A stretch of DNA of 64,000 nucleotides from Stratiolaelaps scimitus. Taxonomy: Eukaryota; Arthropoda; Arachnida; Mesostigmata; Laelapidae. The notes under the pieces are model-generated. The model saw only the letters and a program-made list of their open reading frames with translations, was not told the origin of the DNA and made no database searches. The stretch is taken from the NCBI GenBank assembly GCA_019614645.1, contig JABWDB010000004.1, positions 17,608,001-17,672,000 on the forward strand. The letters are read 5' to 3'. Within the stretch, counting starts at the first letter, position 1. Every line of letters begins with the position of its first letter. Shown here one piece after another: positions 48,501-60,464 of this stretch. The translations under genes were made by a program, and so were the position numbers.

Positions 48501-49470
48501 TGCAGGTATATTCTTTTTTGTCCAATGAACGAACGAATAGCTCTACCGATATTTCTACTGACATAAATATTGCAGTAAATACTTAAATCGAGAGAGATCG
48601 AGAGAGAGAGTGGGGGAGGTGGACTTGTTGTTCGCATCCCGTGTCGCCCAGGTGTCTCTGTGATTTCGTGATGCTGTTCTACGCTGGCCCATTTCCAACG
48701 TTCACCGTCGAGACTCAAGCGAGAGTATGCCGTATACATTGTATACACCGTCGTTTCTACAGATCGGGTTCTTGGATATACTGTGGTCGCTCGCTTGTCG
48801 GCCAAGGTAGTTTATTCACCACCAGAAAAATTGGTGGTATTCCCCAGTTCTGCGCGCCCATTAGCGGCAACATCTCGTGTGCGGTGACGGTGTCAAGGCG
48901 CCTAAAGAGACAGAGAGAGAGTGCGAGAGATCCGGAGAGAGATAAACCGATCTGGCTGGCCATCAGAGCAGACCTTCTGAAGGGGGTGTCCCACCATGCA
49001 TATTGTACTATATCTACAACGTTTAACATTCCTGGATCCTAGAGTTCCAGTGGATAGCGCTGTTGAACGAGAAGATACGACAGGCGTTATGTAAGCACGC
49101 ATATGGGTGCACCAGCAAGGAATAAATCAAGAAAAAAATATAGTCTACAAAAAACTGCTCGGCCGATAAATACCACTCTATCCTGGAACGTGTATTATTA
49201 GGAGTATCAAGTTCCGTTCATAATTAGCAAGATACATGTTTTGACTGACTAACTGATTGACTACGCCACGCCGTTTTTTTTGTTCGGTAGCATACGTACA
49301 GTTGGCTGAAGTTCAACGTCTTTTCTGTGTGAGGGCGACGCTCCATGGGAGACGAAGTGTTACACGAGTCACTGGCATCCATTTTGTAGATTGTTGCTAC
49401 TTCGCGTGTTGTTTTTGTGCTAGGCGTTCTTATGACTAGTTGCTTCAAAAACTCATTAGACGAAATACTG

Positions 49471-49508
<38 letters not shown>

Positions 49509-52500
49509 GATCATGTTGCGATCCCGAAAGCAGAAAGCTGCTGAAACCTGAAAGATTTCTGAGTCGCCTCAGTAGCCAGAGTTTGCGATTGGGTGGTCAT
49601 CATATTAGATATTGCGATTCGATCGGCATCGTCGTATGGTGTATTCGATGGTACCGGCAGCTTGTTGAGCCTAACCACTGAGCGTCATGCGTGCCTCACG
49701 CAATTTCTGAGATAAGGACTCCGAGCAATAGGAGTTGATGCCAAACGAATGTTACAAATAGGCCTCAAGTAGAGGCGCTCGCCACAGTACCTACACAAGA
49801 TAATGTTCCTAATGCAGGAAGCGGGAATGAGAGAAGCGGAGATTGTTCTATTGCGCAAAATGAATACGATGAAATATGTGTTATAGATGGGTTGGATACA
49901 ATCCTCGTCAATCTTCATACAATCAGAGCCGGAGACAAAGAGAGAGAGAGAGAGAGAGCTGAGTAAAATGAAACTGATTATCAAGCGTCTGAGGTGTGTG
50001 GCACATGATATATTTAAATATCATTTAGTACAAGCGATAGAGACCAACTTACTGGCATGGGTTCTTGTCAACTAGTTTACGTATCAGGTGTCTTCTATCA
50101 AAGACGCTGGAGTTTATTTTTTTTTAATTAAATCGATATATTGGTTGGTATTAATCAAAGATTTTTTGTGTATTACAAATTATTATGATTCCTGACAATG
50201 ATGCACAATCTTCGTATGATCTTCATGTGAGAGGTAATATACCATCAGGCTCTTTTTCAAAAATTTGCGTGTTGATAATACAAACAAATAGAATGCATTA
50301 TTTGTTTGCATTATTATATAAAATACTTGAATGCTAGGCCGAAGATGAGGGCAACGATCCCGCCCTCGTGTTGTTGATTTTCAATATTTAAACGCACCAC
50401 ATTTCTTATACAGTAAGCATCATATTAAATATTAAATTATTCTTATCATATTAAATAATCTGATATAATGTGCAACATAATTATTACAGTTTAGAATTAG
50501 AATACACCGTCCTGTACGAATAGGATTCGCTGACAAAAATTCGCGGACACAGCTAACACGACAGCAGGACATTTCGTTTTGAGGTGAAAACATTATACCA
50601 GCTGCACTATAAATTGCAGCCTTCCAGACAGAATACCTCATAATTTTGTAAGGGTGCGTCACGCGCCGCGGCATTCTTTACGATGCAGGAGCCCGTTGTC
50701 ATTTTACTTCAATGAGGTGTAATAGGTTGCCGTTCACTGCAAGTCGAATTATCTACAACAAAAAATAAGCACAACCTCCCAGGGTGACACCTCGCACGGA
50801 CCGGTACGCGAGGCAAAGAAGACGAATCTAGCTGCCCCGCCCCCCGATGTCCTTACTTCGTATTTTACATACATCCCTGCTCAGTATTGTGCAACCTCAA
50901 CCATGGAAACGTCGGTAAGGACACCTCACTTGTCCAGCCCGTTTGAAGATGCATGAATGAATAAACAAATCACCTCTGCAACCACCATGAGTCAATTCAG
51001 CTCCATCCAAGGCTCTAATAAGTACTAAATAATAATAATAGTACCCTAATATAATGCCTCTAATAATCAGAGGGTAGGTATTCACGAAGGGTTCGACCGC
51101 CGCAAGACCGACCGACTCATCTCAATAATGGTGTCTAATATTTGACCAAAATGATCCATGTGTCGCCACGTGCTGATGGTTTTCGTGTGCAAATGTCTAA
51201 CCGAGGTGCGGTGGACTTCCAAGATTCTGAACGCGCCGTACACCGGCGTGCAATAGCGGGATGGAGTCGACAACTGGGGCAGCGACCAGCTACCACCTTC
51301 GTGTGAGTACCAACCGACGACACACAGCTCCGAGAAGACCTGGTAGGCTTCTCCACCGTGCATGCGGTATTGAGCTCTCCGTAGCTCCAATCGTCTCTCT
51401 CGTTAGCCTTGGAAGTGAAACTCGCTTGCCCACGAAATGAGAAAAACCAGCAAGAAAGATCAACTCTCTCTCTCTCTCACTCTCTCATTAAATTGCTGTC
51501 GCCATCGGAGCTCTCCACGCCGCCAGCGCTGTTACCTGCCGCGGCCGTCTCGGCCACCAAGCACAAATTGCTGTTGAGATTCTACTCAGAGGAAAATTAC
51601 CACACCATCACGGGCTCCCGCGCGGGCGCAAACGAGCGGTGAGTGAGTGATACGGTGAGAACTGACGAAAACTACTCAGCATACGTCGAGTTGTCGACTC
51701 GCCCATTAAGTAGGTGCGCGATAACCGAAGATAATAAGCAATCAAAAAAAACAGAACGAGAAAGACAGCAGAGACAAAAATAACAACAACAGGAAAACAA
51801 CTGATCGCTGTTAGATACTCGTCACGCGCTCACCTAAATAAAAGCGACCTTCATATATATATATATATATATGAGAAGTTAATAGTAACATTAGCAGTTT
51901 GTTTAGGAGCTAATGTTGTTTAACGACTACAAAATGGTCGAGTTTGTCTGTCTATGTGCCGTCGTTACTAAAACTATAATTGCTAGTAATGAATCTATTA
52001 TTAAAGTACGACGTCTCGCATGGCGCACCATTCCAAATGATCAAAATATCGGAAAAATGAGAGATGGACATAATCGATTAATGATCGATACGGGCCTCGG
52101 TCTTACAATCGCATGGAGTGCTTATCCTTTTGCCTCTCGTAATATAATATTAAAAGTAAATTGTAATAATCATAATATCATAAGTGGCAGCCATATGAGT
52201 ATAAAAGCAAGAATCGAAATGTGACAATCGAAGATACAGAGTACATTTCGTTGTGTATGAAAAATTCGCTACAACCAAAAATTCTGTTCTAAGATGCGAC
52301 TTGCTAACCCCAATCTCGAAGCTGCACCTAATATTGTTTTGTGCATCGACTCCTCCGGTAGAACACAACGGCGACTGGTCTTCTGATCATACCACCTCTC
52401 ATAGTAGTCCAACTACCGGATCGATGTAAGCTTGCTCAGGAGCATTCATTGCATAGAGCCCTCGGAAGACACTCAACTTGATTAGGGTTTTTTTTGGCAT

Positions 52501-54045
52501 CATTCAGAACAACAGCTAATTAAGAAAGATCCGCTTTCAGTAGAACAAAACATTGATGAACGTTTAGCAGGCAATTTGAGTGAAAGACATTTTAACAGCA
52601 TCTAGAACAATTAGTTGAACGAGTGGCTGATTATATAAGAGAAGAGCCATATATAACTGATATATTTTTATATAGTAGACATGACAAACGAAATTGCACG
52701 AGGTATAGTAATCAATTGGGATTCACCCAGCCGCTTGTAATGGAGAATTGATATAATGGAGAGTTGAATCTGTCCTTATTTACTATTATCATGTAAAGAT
52801 ATTATATATCGAAGTATAGTGTGCGAGTTTGTATCAAATAGAAACACTAACAAAATAGCGGCGAAGAGATGCATGTTAAATCACTTGTGCATATTATAAT
52901 AAATGCTTGGACGGAAGAGACACAGATGAGAACTAGTGGCCGTTCGTGTTCTCTCGAGACCCACTCGAGCTGGCACTTATCATTCTGCATATATGTGTAA
53001 TCGCCGAGATATGATATCCCATCATGATGAGGCGTCTGTGTGGAACAAGCGACGGTGGACACAATGCTTACGTGATAATTGAGCAAAATGGAGCAAAATG
53101 TGGCTGAGATAAACGACCTTAACGATAGACAGAAATATATGCATTTGCTACTCAGGCCGTCGATCTGAAGCGCGATCTTCACATCACAATGTGACTGATT
53201 GAGTCGTCGATTATCGCCCTGTTACGCCTACTACCATCAGACTTGACCAGAGATGATTTCCGCTGCACAGCCATAGGCGATATCGTCGTCGATTTAGTGC
53301 CTGCGCCAGACCAGTGTCTCCGCTACGTTTAAAATAACGACAAAATAACAACGATAATGGCGACGGCGACGGCCCATATTTCTTTGCCGTACAGAGCCAG
53401 TCATATTCTCGGCGTTACCAGTGATGATAGCAGGCGCTAAATTAATTCACCTTACCATTCAAGTTAAGTCAATGGCAAGCTTATCAACGGTGAAATTAAA
53501 CGCAAATTGCTCTCTTCTACGTGGCAAATGCCAAACTTTGAACATTTCCTATGGATAGCTGGTGACGATTATGCCTAAGATATTATGTTAACGGTTGTTA
53601 TTATTTTTGTTTAAATCGTCCATCAGCGACAGTGAGACCTCTGCAGGTACCAATAGCTATGTCTGAAAATGTGGGGCGCCGCAGGCCTTCAATTGAGATT
53701 GTCAGCCAGGCCTCAATTCTAGTGTCCATAATGGCATTATCTCTGTGTTCCGAGTAGATGCTGGTTGCTGCTGGGACAGCGGCAGAATCGCCACTACTCC
53801 CACTCCCATCTCTATGTATGCATAACACGTACGCACGTGTTTGTTCGCGTACCTGTGAAGCTGCTTACGGTGTCCATTAACGAGAACGCCCACGAGGCAT
53901 CCTGTCGATTGATGTCGAATTCTCTTTGGTAGCAAATGAACATCACACCCGCCGAGCGATTGACGATCGTAAGCCAGAAGAAGTTCCACGCGCACGCGCA
54001 CGCTATCAACCACGACCGCTTCGTGTCTTGGTAGGGGTTTTCCAT
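37036..54045 (-). CDS. Monocarboxylate transporter-like protein (SLC16 family, MFS)
   Basis: Seven minus-strand exons (53853-54045, 42646-42870, 42144-42351, 41382-41520, 38275-38536, 37461-37721, 37036-37280) join in phase to 1533 nt, 510 residues, the usual SLC16 length. It is a major-facilitator fold with 12 hydrophobic segments in two halves. SLC16 members carry lactate, pyruvate, other monocarboxylates or aromatic amino acids across the plasma membrane, several with protons. SVGDISGR in the eighth membrane segment has Asp331 and Arg335 at the spacing of the paired Asp/Arg needed for transport in MCT1. The first segment, after MENPYQDTKRSW, lacks the DGGWGW-type MCT signature, so the substrate cannot be named. 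Residues 210-255 form a proline-rich central loop with PPPPPPYEE. The ATG coincides with the splice acceptor at 54045, so upstream non-coding or coding exons are likely. Confidence 0.9.
37461..37721 (-). CDS. MCT-like exon G
   Basis: 261 nt between gattttag and TTGCATCG|GTATGT. Begins RRYLERDTMMSCIYLVWGLG; membrane segments 9-11, including GFGIGCGTPLYTVLLADYLG. Confidence 0.93.
38275..38536 (-). CDS. MCT-like exon F
   Basis: 262 nt between ctttcag and TTTCCG|GTAAGT. Begins EETYAMEENEFIERLYRVAS; membrane segments 7-8 with FSVGDISGRLLIGSIS. Confidence 0.93.
40351..40377 (-). CDS. Candidate 27-nt cassette exon in the MCT-like central loop
   Basis: Acceptor gtcgttcag and donor CCG|GTGAGC bound nine codons, IMVDVDRTP. 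Phase 0 on both sides fits between exons D and F without changing the frame. It is too short to be proven by sequence alone. Confidence 0.3.
41190..41221. repeat. (TA)n microsatellite
   Basis: About 16 TA units in the MCT-like intron between exons D and F. Confidence 0.85.
41382..41520 (-). CDS. MCT-like exon D, proline-rich central loop
   Basis: 139 nt between gcattag and CATCAG|GTAAGC. Encodes PPTPEEIRTMPPPPPPYEEP and an Ala-rich end. The PPPPY is a PPxY-type WW-domain ligand by consensus. Confidence 0.85.
42144..42351 (-). CDS. MCT-like exon C
   Basis: 208 nt between gcttgcag and GCTAG|GTTTGG. Begins IYFAGGTLGSFFIPPILFKV (membrane segments 5-6) and ends MIKEKQRAKEKALESA, the start of the charged central loop. 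Confidence 0.92.
42482..42568. repeat. Inverted repeat around a (TA)n core
   Basis: Left arm (42482-42507, ending CACCCATTTACAAAGTACCC) and right arm (42542-42568) are near-perfect complements and flank about 30 bp of TA. It lies in the 294-bp MCT-like intron between exons B and C. Confidence 0.85.
42646..42870 (-). CDS. MCT-like exon B
   Basis: 225 nt between gcttgcag and AACG|GTTGGT. Encodes VILCSILYRYVDTRPISAMG and LGVVVGLGQGMMYFSNAIII, membrane segments 2-4. Confidence 0.92.
42871..53852 (-). other. MCT-like intron 1 (11 kb)
   Basis: Large intron with TA tracts at 45705-45722 and 51851-51871, (GA)n at 49471-49505, a shorter GA run near 49939-49959 and a GC-richer patch at 51480-51660. 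Its longest open frame (44500-45000, plus strand, 166 codons) has no recognisable domain and an Ala run from a (GCA)n repeat. No nested gene can be supported. Confidence 0.55.
49471..49505. repeat. (GA)n microsatellite
   Basis: About 17 GA units in MCT-like intron 1. Confidence 0.85.
53853..54045 (-). CDS. MCT-like exon A, start codon and first membrane segment
   Basis: Acceptor aatatttcag|ATGG; donor TTCACAG|GTACGC; 64 codons plus one base. Encodes MENPYQDTKRSWLIACACAW then a hydrophobic stretch and the SAGVMF motif. The intron to exon B is 11 kb; the phase 1 junction gives Val. Confidence 0.85.
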
Positions 54046-55437
54046 CTGAAATATTTCTATTAAGGTATTAGTATTAAGATATAACGATACATTTTATTCG
54101 ACAAGCTGGATTCTTACCTAATTATCCTCTTTATGTAACATCTACAGGGTTATATCAATACACGTCGCAGTGCTTTTTTGGCGCATTCGATACGGGCTCA
54201 TTTGCCTGGCCGTTTCCCGTCGCCACCGTAACTATAACGTACCCGTCAATATGAGAACATACCGTCTCTGACACAACTCTTCCGTGATACGATTATCGTT
54301 GTGGGGCAAGATGCATCAGCCTGACATACGGATTTGGCGAGCAATGCGTGCGCCTTCATCAGCTTACAATGATTCTCGTAATGCAAACAAGAGAGAGTAC
54401 CGAGTGAAATTTGCCACAGATTGCTTCGTAGACCTTGAGTCCCAGCAACGTGAAGCGGCTTGAAAACACCGCGTATAGGTTATATTATAATTGTGAGCAT
54501 TGCGCGTGCTGTGCCTCATAAAGATACCTGGGATACGCACAGCTTCACAACGACTGATGAGGTCATTGGCTCATTGAAGGATGTCCTATTTTTTATTTCA
54601 GGGTTTAACTCCGTGGTTTTACGAGCTCAGCCTGCGATGTTAGCATTTTCGCGTAAGTCTTCAAAAAACGGTTTTGAATAACCACTTAGGAGAACAACAC
54701 TTTTATTTTGCCAATATGATAATTGAGTGATCATGAAAAAACAATTGTTGTTCTATAATTGGAGAATCAGCACTTCGTGCCAAGAAACTTTCCCTGACAA
54801 AAAAATCAGTAGAACTGATTTTACCCGAAACTATATATGCACCACCGAATGGACGACCATTTGGTGCTGTATGCACCAGATTTGATTCGAATCGTATATT
54901 TTGTGATATGGCTAACTACGCGAAAATTGCGGAACTTATGGCAAGCTCTAGGGTTCACAAACTGTGCAACGTGTAAACCAGGGCGGCGTCCGAACGTCGA
55001 GACTCGGAGCTTTCCAGCGCCGTCTCGGCAACCTAATGCGTGGCAATGATATCGACCTTGAGTATGCCCCAATCGACTCAAACAACTAATTGGCAAACAA
55101 TTGTACCTGTGGCGCACCGAGTTGCAGTAAGTGGTGCTAAACAAACAGACATCCGCCTATTGACGCTGGGCCGTTCACACAGCCACCGATATGGAAGCCA
55201 ATTAGTTGATTTTCGAGCTGAACTCCACCTATAGACGTTCTCATCCAAATCTGTCGTCAGATCATTGTGTTATCTTCTTAAAAATGAGATTAATTTGACC
55301 TGGGGACAGACGGGTAGATAGATCGACTTCTGGCATTTCTAGTTATACATTTTTCATACTTTAATTGCATACTTTAATTGACATATAAGAGAGCTTAAGC
55401 ATTGTAAAATTGCAGCTCCTTTAATAAACCAATAAAA

Positions 55438-55461
55438 CCTTTACCTTTACCTTTACCTTTA
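55438..55461. repeat. (CCTTTA)n tandem hexamer
   Basis: Four ACCTTT/CCTTTA units directly after AATAAACCAATAAAA; looks like the 3' tail of a non-LTR retrotransposon insertion (inference). Confidence 0.7.
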
Positions 55462-58400
55462 CTAGATGCCCCCGAGGGCGTATGCGAATATAATGAATTG
55501 CGTGAATATCTGTCATCGAGCTGACATTCGAATTCTCTGATTCGCTGACCTGTCTACTTGCTACTGACGATGACAGAATTATCCCACCCGTTGGCAAGAC
55601 GGCGAGCGACACCAGAACTCAACAGCCGATACTGGCACTCAATAGTTTCGTCGACAGTTCCGCTGCCCTCCAGCAGATGGCAGCTGCACGAGTATTAGTA
55701 CTATTAGCGCGATCATCTGTCAAATTCATGTGAACACCACTTCCTCAGCAGTCTTTTTGTCGCCAATCAATGACGCCCCCAACCTGTTGCAGGCGGTAAT
55801 CGAGCCCGTTAACGACATCGCGAGAGGCTGATAAATCCAACGATCTAGGTAAATGCAATGGGGACTATCACTGAAGCGTAACCAAACCAGATATGGCCGA
55901 TTATTATATATTCGGACCGTTATTGTTTCTGATATTGCTCACTGTGTATCTATTTGTATATTACGTTTTTTTCTGCTCCATTATCGAACATTGAGCAATA
56001 GCACACGTTGCCATATGGCGAGGCCCGAGTGTGCTAAACAAGGCAGGTATACGTACACCCGACTTTCATATCTGTATTGGTTATTGCCGACTGAGATATT
56101 CACTCTCGCAATGTCGCTTGCAACTGCATAGCTGAGAACTTTACATGGGTGCAAACTTCCGTGCACCGATCACTTTGTAATTTCCATAAAAGTATCCTGC
56201 TACATGCATAATCCTTGCATAATTCGTCCGACCGAGGTTGCTCAAAAGCAACTCGTTGCAAACGCTTCGCGATAGCAAAACACCGCCTGCGGTGTTGTTT
56301 TTCAAGAGGAACGTCAATGTATGCGTCCGTATCCCTCTTCGGACGTTGCAGCTCTGCGGGGGTATTGAACTATTGCACTAAAATCACTGTTCTATGGGCT
56401 ATGTCCGCTTCGAACAGTGGCTCTATATTCGCGCGCATGTAACACCTGTCAAGGTGTTAACGCGACCGCGACACAACTAAGGGGCGGACAACATCACGCG
56501 GGTACAGCGGACAGAAAATACAAACGACGCAGCGTCATTACCAATGGTCCTATTACGACGAAGGATATGAGACAAATTGCCAATGACACTTGAAGTGGAC
56601 AATAACATATATAATAGTGACCTGCCAGTGGAATTGTTGTAATTTAGTTTTCGTTGATCGAATGCAGCTCGCAGACCCGTAATGAAAGGGTGTCGTTTGC
56701 GTCTCGCCCTGACGTAATGTACGCTCATGTATATAGATGCACACCCGACGGACGTGGGCAAGCTGTGCAGTTTTTAGGGCCAGAGGCTAATGCCACAGGA
56801 CGTATTGTATAAGACGAATCGGCTGACCGTAGCGTTCTTTAGCCGGAAGTGACTGTACCTTGTGGATGCTTGTCGGGCCGGTGACCGGTAGATCGAACGG
56901 GGGACGTCAACAAATATCGCCATTGAATTGAGAGAGGTTCGTATTGAAAACAATACGCCCGTGTACGAAAGCCTGCCATTATGTGATGCTAGTCGAGAAG
57001 TACTACCTGAATACTGATTCGAAATTTGTTTCGAACCATAAAGTTAATTTTTCCTATACCCTATTTCGTCACGTTGTGTGTCGAGGCTAGAGGAGACCCT
57101 GTCTGTTCCGGGCGACGATACCGAATAGCATTTCTTCTGCCGGAACAGGCTCCATCGCAAGAATAATGATCGATCCTTCGATTCGTGAACATTTGAGAAG
57201 AAGCGATCTGTCGCCTCGTTGAAGGAGACTACGTGAAATGGGCATATACAACAGCGAACAGGAATGAAATGCTATATTTCACTGTAGTCTATCTCCTATT
57301 AACTATAATTAAACGAGCTGATAATAGACATTGTATAAATCTGTAAAGTGGGACGCACAATACAATTGCGTTCCATTTATTGGAGGGAGCCTTTTACAAA
57401 GTATGCTATCCTACATTATTAAATTTTTCTAGGAGATAACGTACACATTCATTTCTGCCCCGTCCATATACATCTTCCATACAGAGGATGGCACAATTTC
57501 TCCATTGAAGGGTGACCAAATGAATTTTAAGCCATCGTGTGACATAGCTTACTTTCACATTGGATAATAATAATTATAATAAGATTGATATACTAACAAT
57601 ATGAATGTGTTATTCGCTCATGCTGTCAAGGATAATTGGGGATCGTGGAACTCTTCTAAGAATATGAGATATTAGACATAGACAATGTTGACTTCTACAC
57701 ACACACACTGGCCTATCCCACTTTACGTAAGGTAACCTCGTGGAAGATGCGCTGAATCTTGAAATCACTCGCTAGATACTACCCTTCCCTATTTCTCTGC
57801 CGACGATGTTTTTGTTTTCATCAGCTCATGTGTGTTAACACGAGAGGATGCGACGTTGCTATTCTCTTAGGAGGCGGCGTCATCATGCTTTCTCTGGACT
57901 CGCTAGGCCAGAGTTTACGGTAAACGACCGCTAGACCAACCAGTCGTCACGTCAAGATACAGCAAGATACGGCGAGACACGCCAGCCACCAGATGTAGTC
58001 CGCTTCCACTTCCAGCATCAAGCGCAATACTATAACTAGCAGCCAATCAGCCAAGGACAGACGTGACTCGTCGCAGCCTTTGCCGACAACGGCCACGAGC
58101 CTCTCGTATGAGAGCAGCAGCATCAGCCGTCCGTCCGTTCGTCGATTCGACCTCTTGGCCCAGTGAATCTTCGCTCCTAAGTGCGGCCTCCTTTCGTGAA
58201 GTGGCAAGGAAACTAAGGGGCGGGATATGCTACCGTTCCGCGATAACATCATGCACACCTTGCGCACGCGGCTTTACCGTGTGTCTCCCTATCCATCGAT
58301 GGATGTGTGTATGTGTCCGTCTGGGTGCTCACGGCTCCTATCTCTCCGTCTATCGAGCCATCGCTTCGACTCCACTCTAATGAGAGGGTGGTAGCGTAAG

Positions 58401-59388
58401 GGGGAGCGGAGGAAGGTAGGTTTACCATCGCCGTCGCCGTTTTCGTCTAACTAATCACAAACGGAGTGACAGACAGCTAGAGAGAGAGAGGGAGAGTCTA
58501 CCGGCTACTATCTACTATGAACTACTATCGGTTGCTGTTCGGTTGTATCTCTGGTAACTACTTGTTGTAAATGACTAAATATAACTAAAAACCCATTGCC
58601 CCTACCGGGGTAGAGGCGCTCCAGGCCGAGCGTGGTTCGTATCTGCGTATTATACCCGTGGGTTTGCATTCGTGTGCATATGTGGGTAGGTGACTGTTCA
58701 TCCTTATATGTGTCTATATGTTCTATAGGCAACGATCTTACTCGCGGTAGGATCTAGCTAGCTGTCCGTGGCTCATTACCGACAAGAGCCACCGTCAACA
58801 TGAGGACCTTCTTGTGGAACTAGCCTCGTCCGTCGCTGTCCATGTTAAACATCTCCCAAAGGGGCATCGATGATGACGTCGCGTTGCGCGGGATCATTCC
58901 TCTGTTTGAGATAGGAACGGGGCGGCACTTCGATACTGGATGGATGATGATACTACGGGCAAATAGCGCAATTGCGATTACGACAACAGACGACAGGGAT
59001 GCCTGCATACCTGGAGCAGACTGAGGCCTATAGAAACGCATACAATCAGCGCGAGAGCTGGTAAGGAGCGATGCACAGGATGTATTTAGAGAGAGAGCAA
59101 AAATAGCCTTCGGGCAGCAATCACACCGTGGCCAACTGCTGTGGTCCGGGTGGCCAAGTGATGCCTGTCTGCCTGCAGCAGTGTGATCAATACGGCGAAA
59201 GAAGCCGTTGAAGCGTTCGTTGCAACCATTGACGACGTGGCGCCGGTGGCGTTTATAGTTAGAAGGTTAATGAGTATGCATTCGGAAGCAGTTGGCATTG
59301 AGGGAAAAAAGTAGGCCGGTATAAGTGTTGGTTGAATGTCACTGTTGAGGGCCCATTGACGTTCCTGCAGTTGGCCGATTGCTCTCCT

Positions 59389-59422
59389 TCTTGGATCTTC
59401 TCCGAGAGGAGAAGATCCAAGA
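59389..59422. repeat. Perfect 15-bp inverted repeat with 4-nt loop
   Basis: TCTTGGATCTTCTCC, loop GAGA, then the exact complement. No T-run or gene end lies beside it. Confidence 0.85.
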
Positions 59423-60421
59423 TTACTGCTAACATCCTTCAGCAAATATATATTACATCACGCCTCCACCTCTAGGCTGGCAGTTGGTGCCAAATTTGAC
59501 ATTCAAAAGGGAGCCTCATGTGATTTTTGTGTAGCGGCCATCTGCCTTTCGAGAACGTCCTCGACTCTTTAGGTTAGTCCTTGCATTTTAGTAGCGCGCA
59601 AAAGTATTATACGTAGATAGACGATCGAGCAGATAACGAAGGCAGGCTGCGCTAGAGGATGCGATGAAACAAAACAATGGAATGGCACAAAAGGCGGGGT
59701 ATGGCGTCTCCTCCCTATAAGACCCGCACGTGATTCGTTCAGGGTCAACTAGGGAATCTCTTAATACAACGAGCCCTCAGAGGCTGGCAGTTGGCCCTCA
59801 GAATTATAATGCCGTTGTAAATATTTTTCCTATTTTGACTTGAGTTTCACGTCTACGAGGGGCAAGGTTGGCAGTAAAATATGACGGACCTTTCATATCC
59901 TTCGAGCCCCGAAGGATTTTTCCCAAACAATTCTGCCGTCGAACAAAAAAAACCTAATCTCATCAAGGAGTTCGACTTCCGGTAGTTGCGTATAAGATAT
60001 TGGACCCTTTAATAGGGATTTCCGACTTCAGCAGCTAGACATGTATGACGTCCCATGACAAGGACGATATATTCTTTGGCAGGGTTTGTGTTAGATATTT
60101 GTGCTGCCATAGACGCCGCAATTGGCCGGTCGAGTTCACAGGGATATTGAAGAAATCTGTGAAAATGTCTGAATTTTTTTGCCCGGTCTTATATCGTAGA
60201 TACTACCTTTCTAAGCGTATTATGCAATATCCAGCATACACACTGTGATGGACGGAGACTACTGATAGCTCAAGCTTAAACATCAACAACAGAGATATTG
60301 AGGACATCAATTCGCTTCCTATAGTTGCTGCTACTATAAAATCGAGGTAACGACTATGCACACTCCTGTTACGAACATAAATAAATGTGTATTTAACGAG
60401 TGTATTGAAAAATAAAGGAAG

Positions 60422-60423
<2 letters not shown>

Positions 60424-60461
<38 letters not shown>
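60424..60461. repeat. (TA)n microsatellite
   Basis: About 19 TA units upstream of the MCT-like gene. Confidence 0.85.

Positions 60462-60464
<3 letters not shown>

Noticed and set aside
53601..53828. Minus-strand open frame just downstream of transporter exon A
   Set aside because: Exon A joins exon B at 42870 directly, in phase and with correct family continuity; this frame is intronic read-through.
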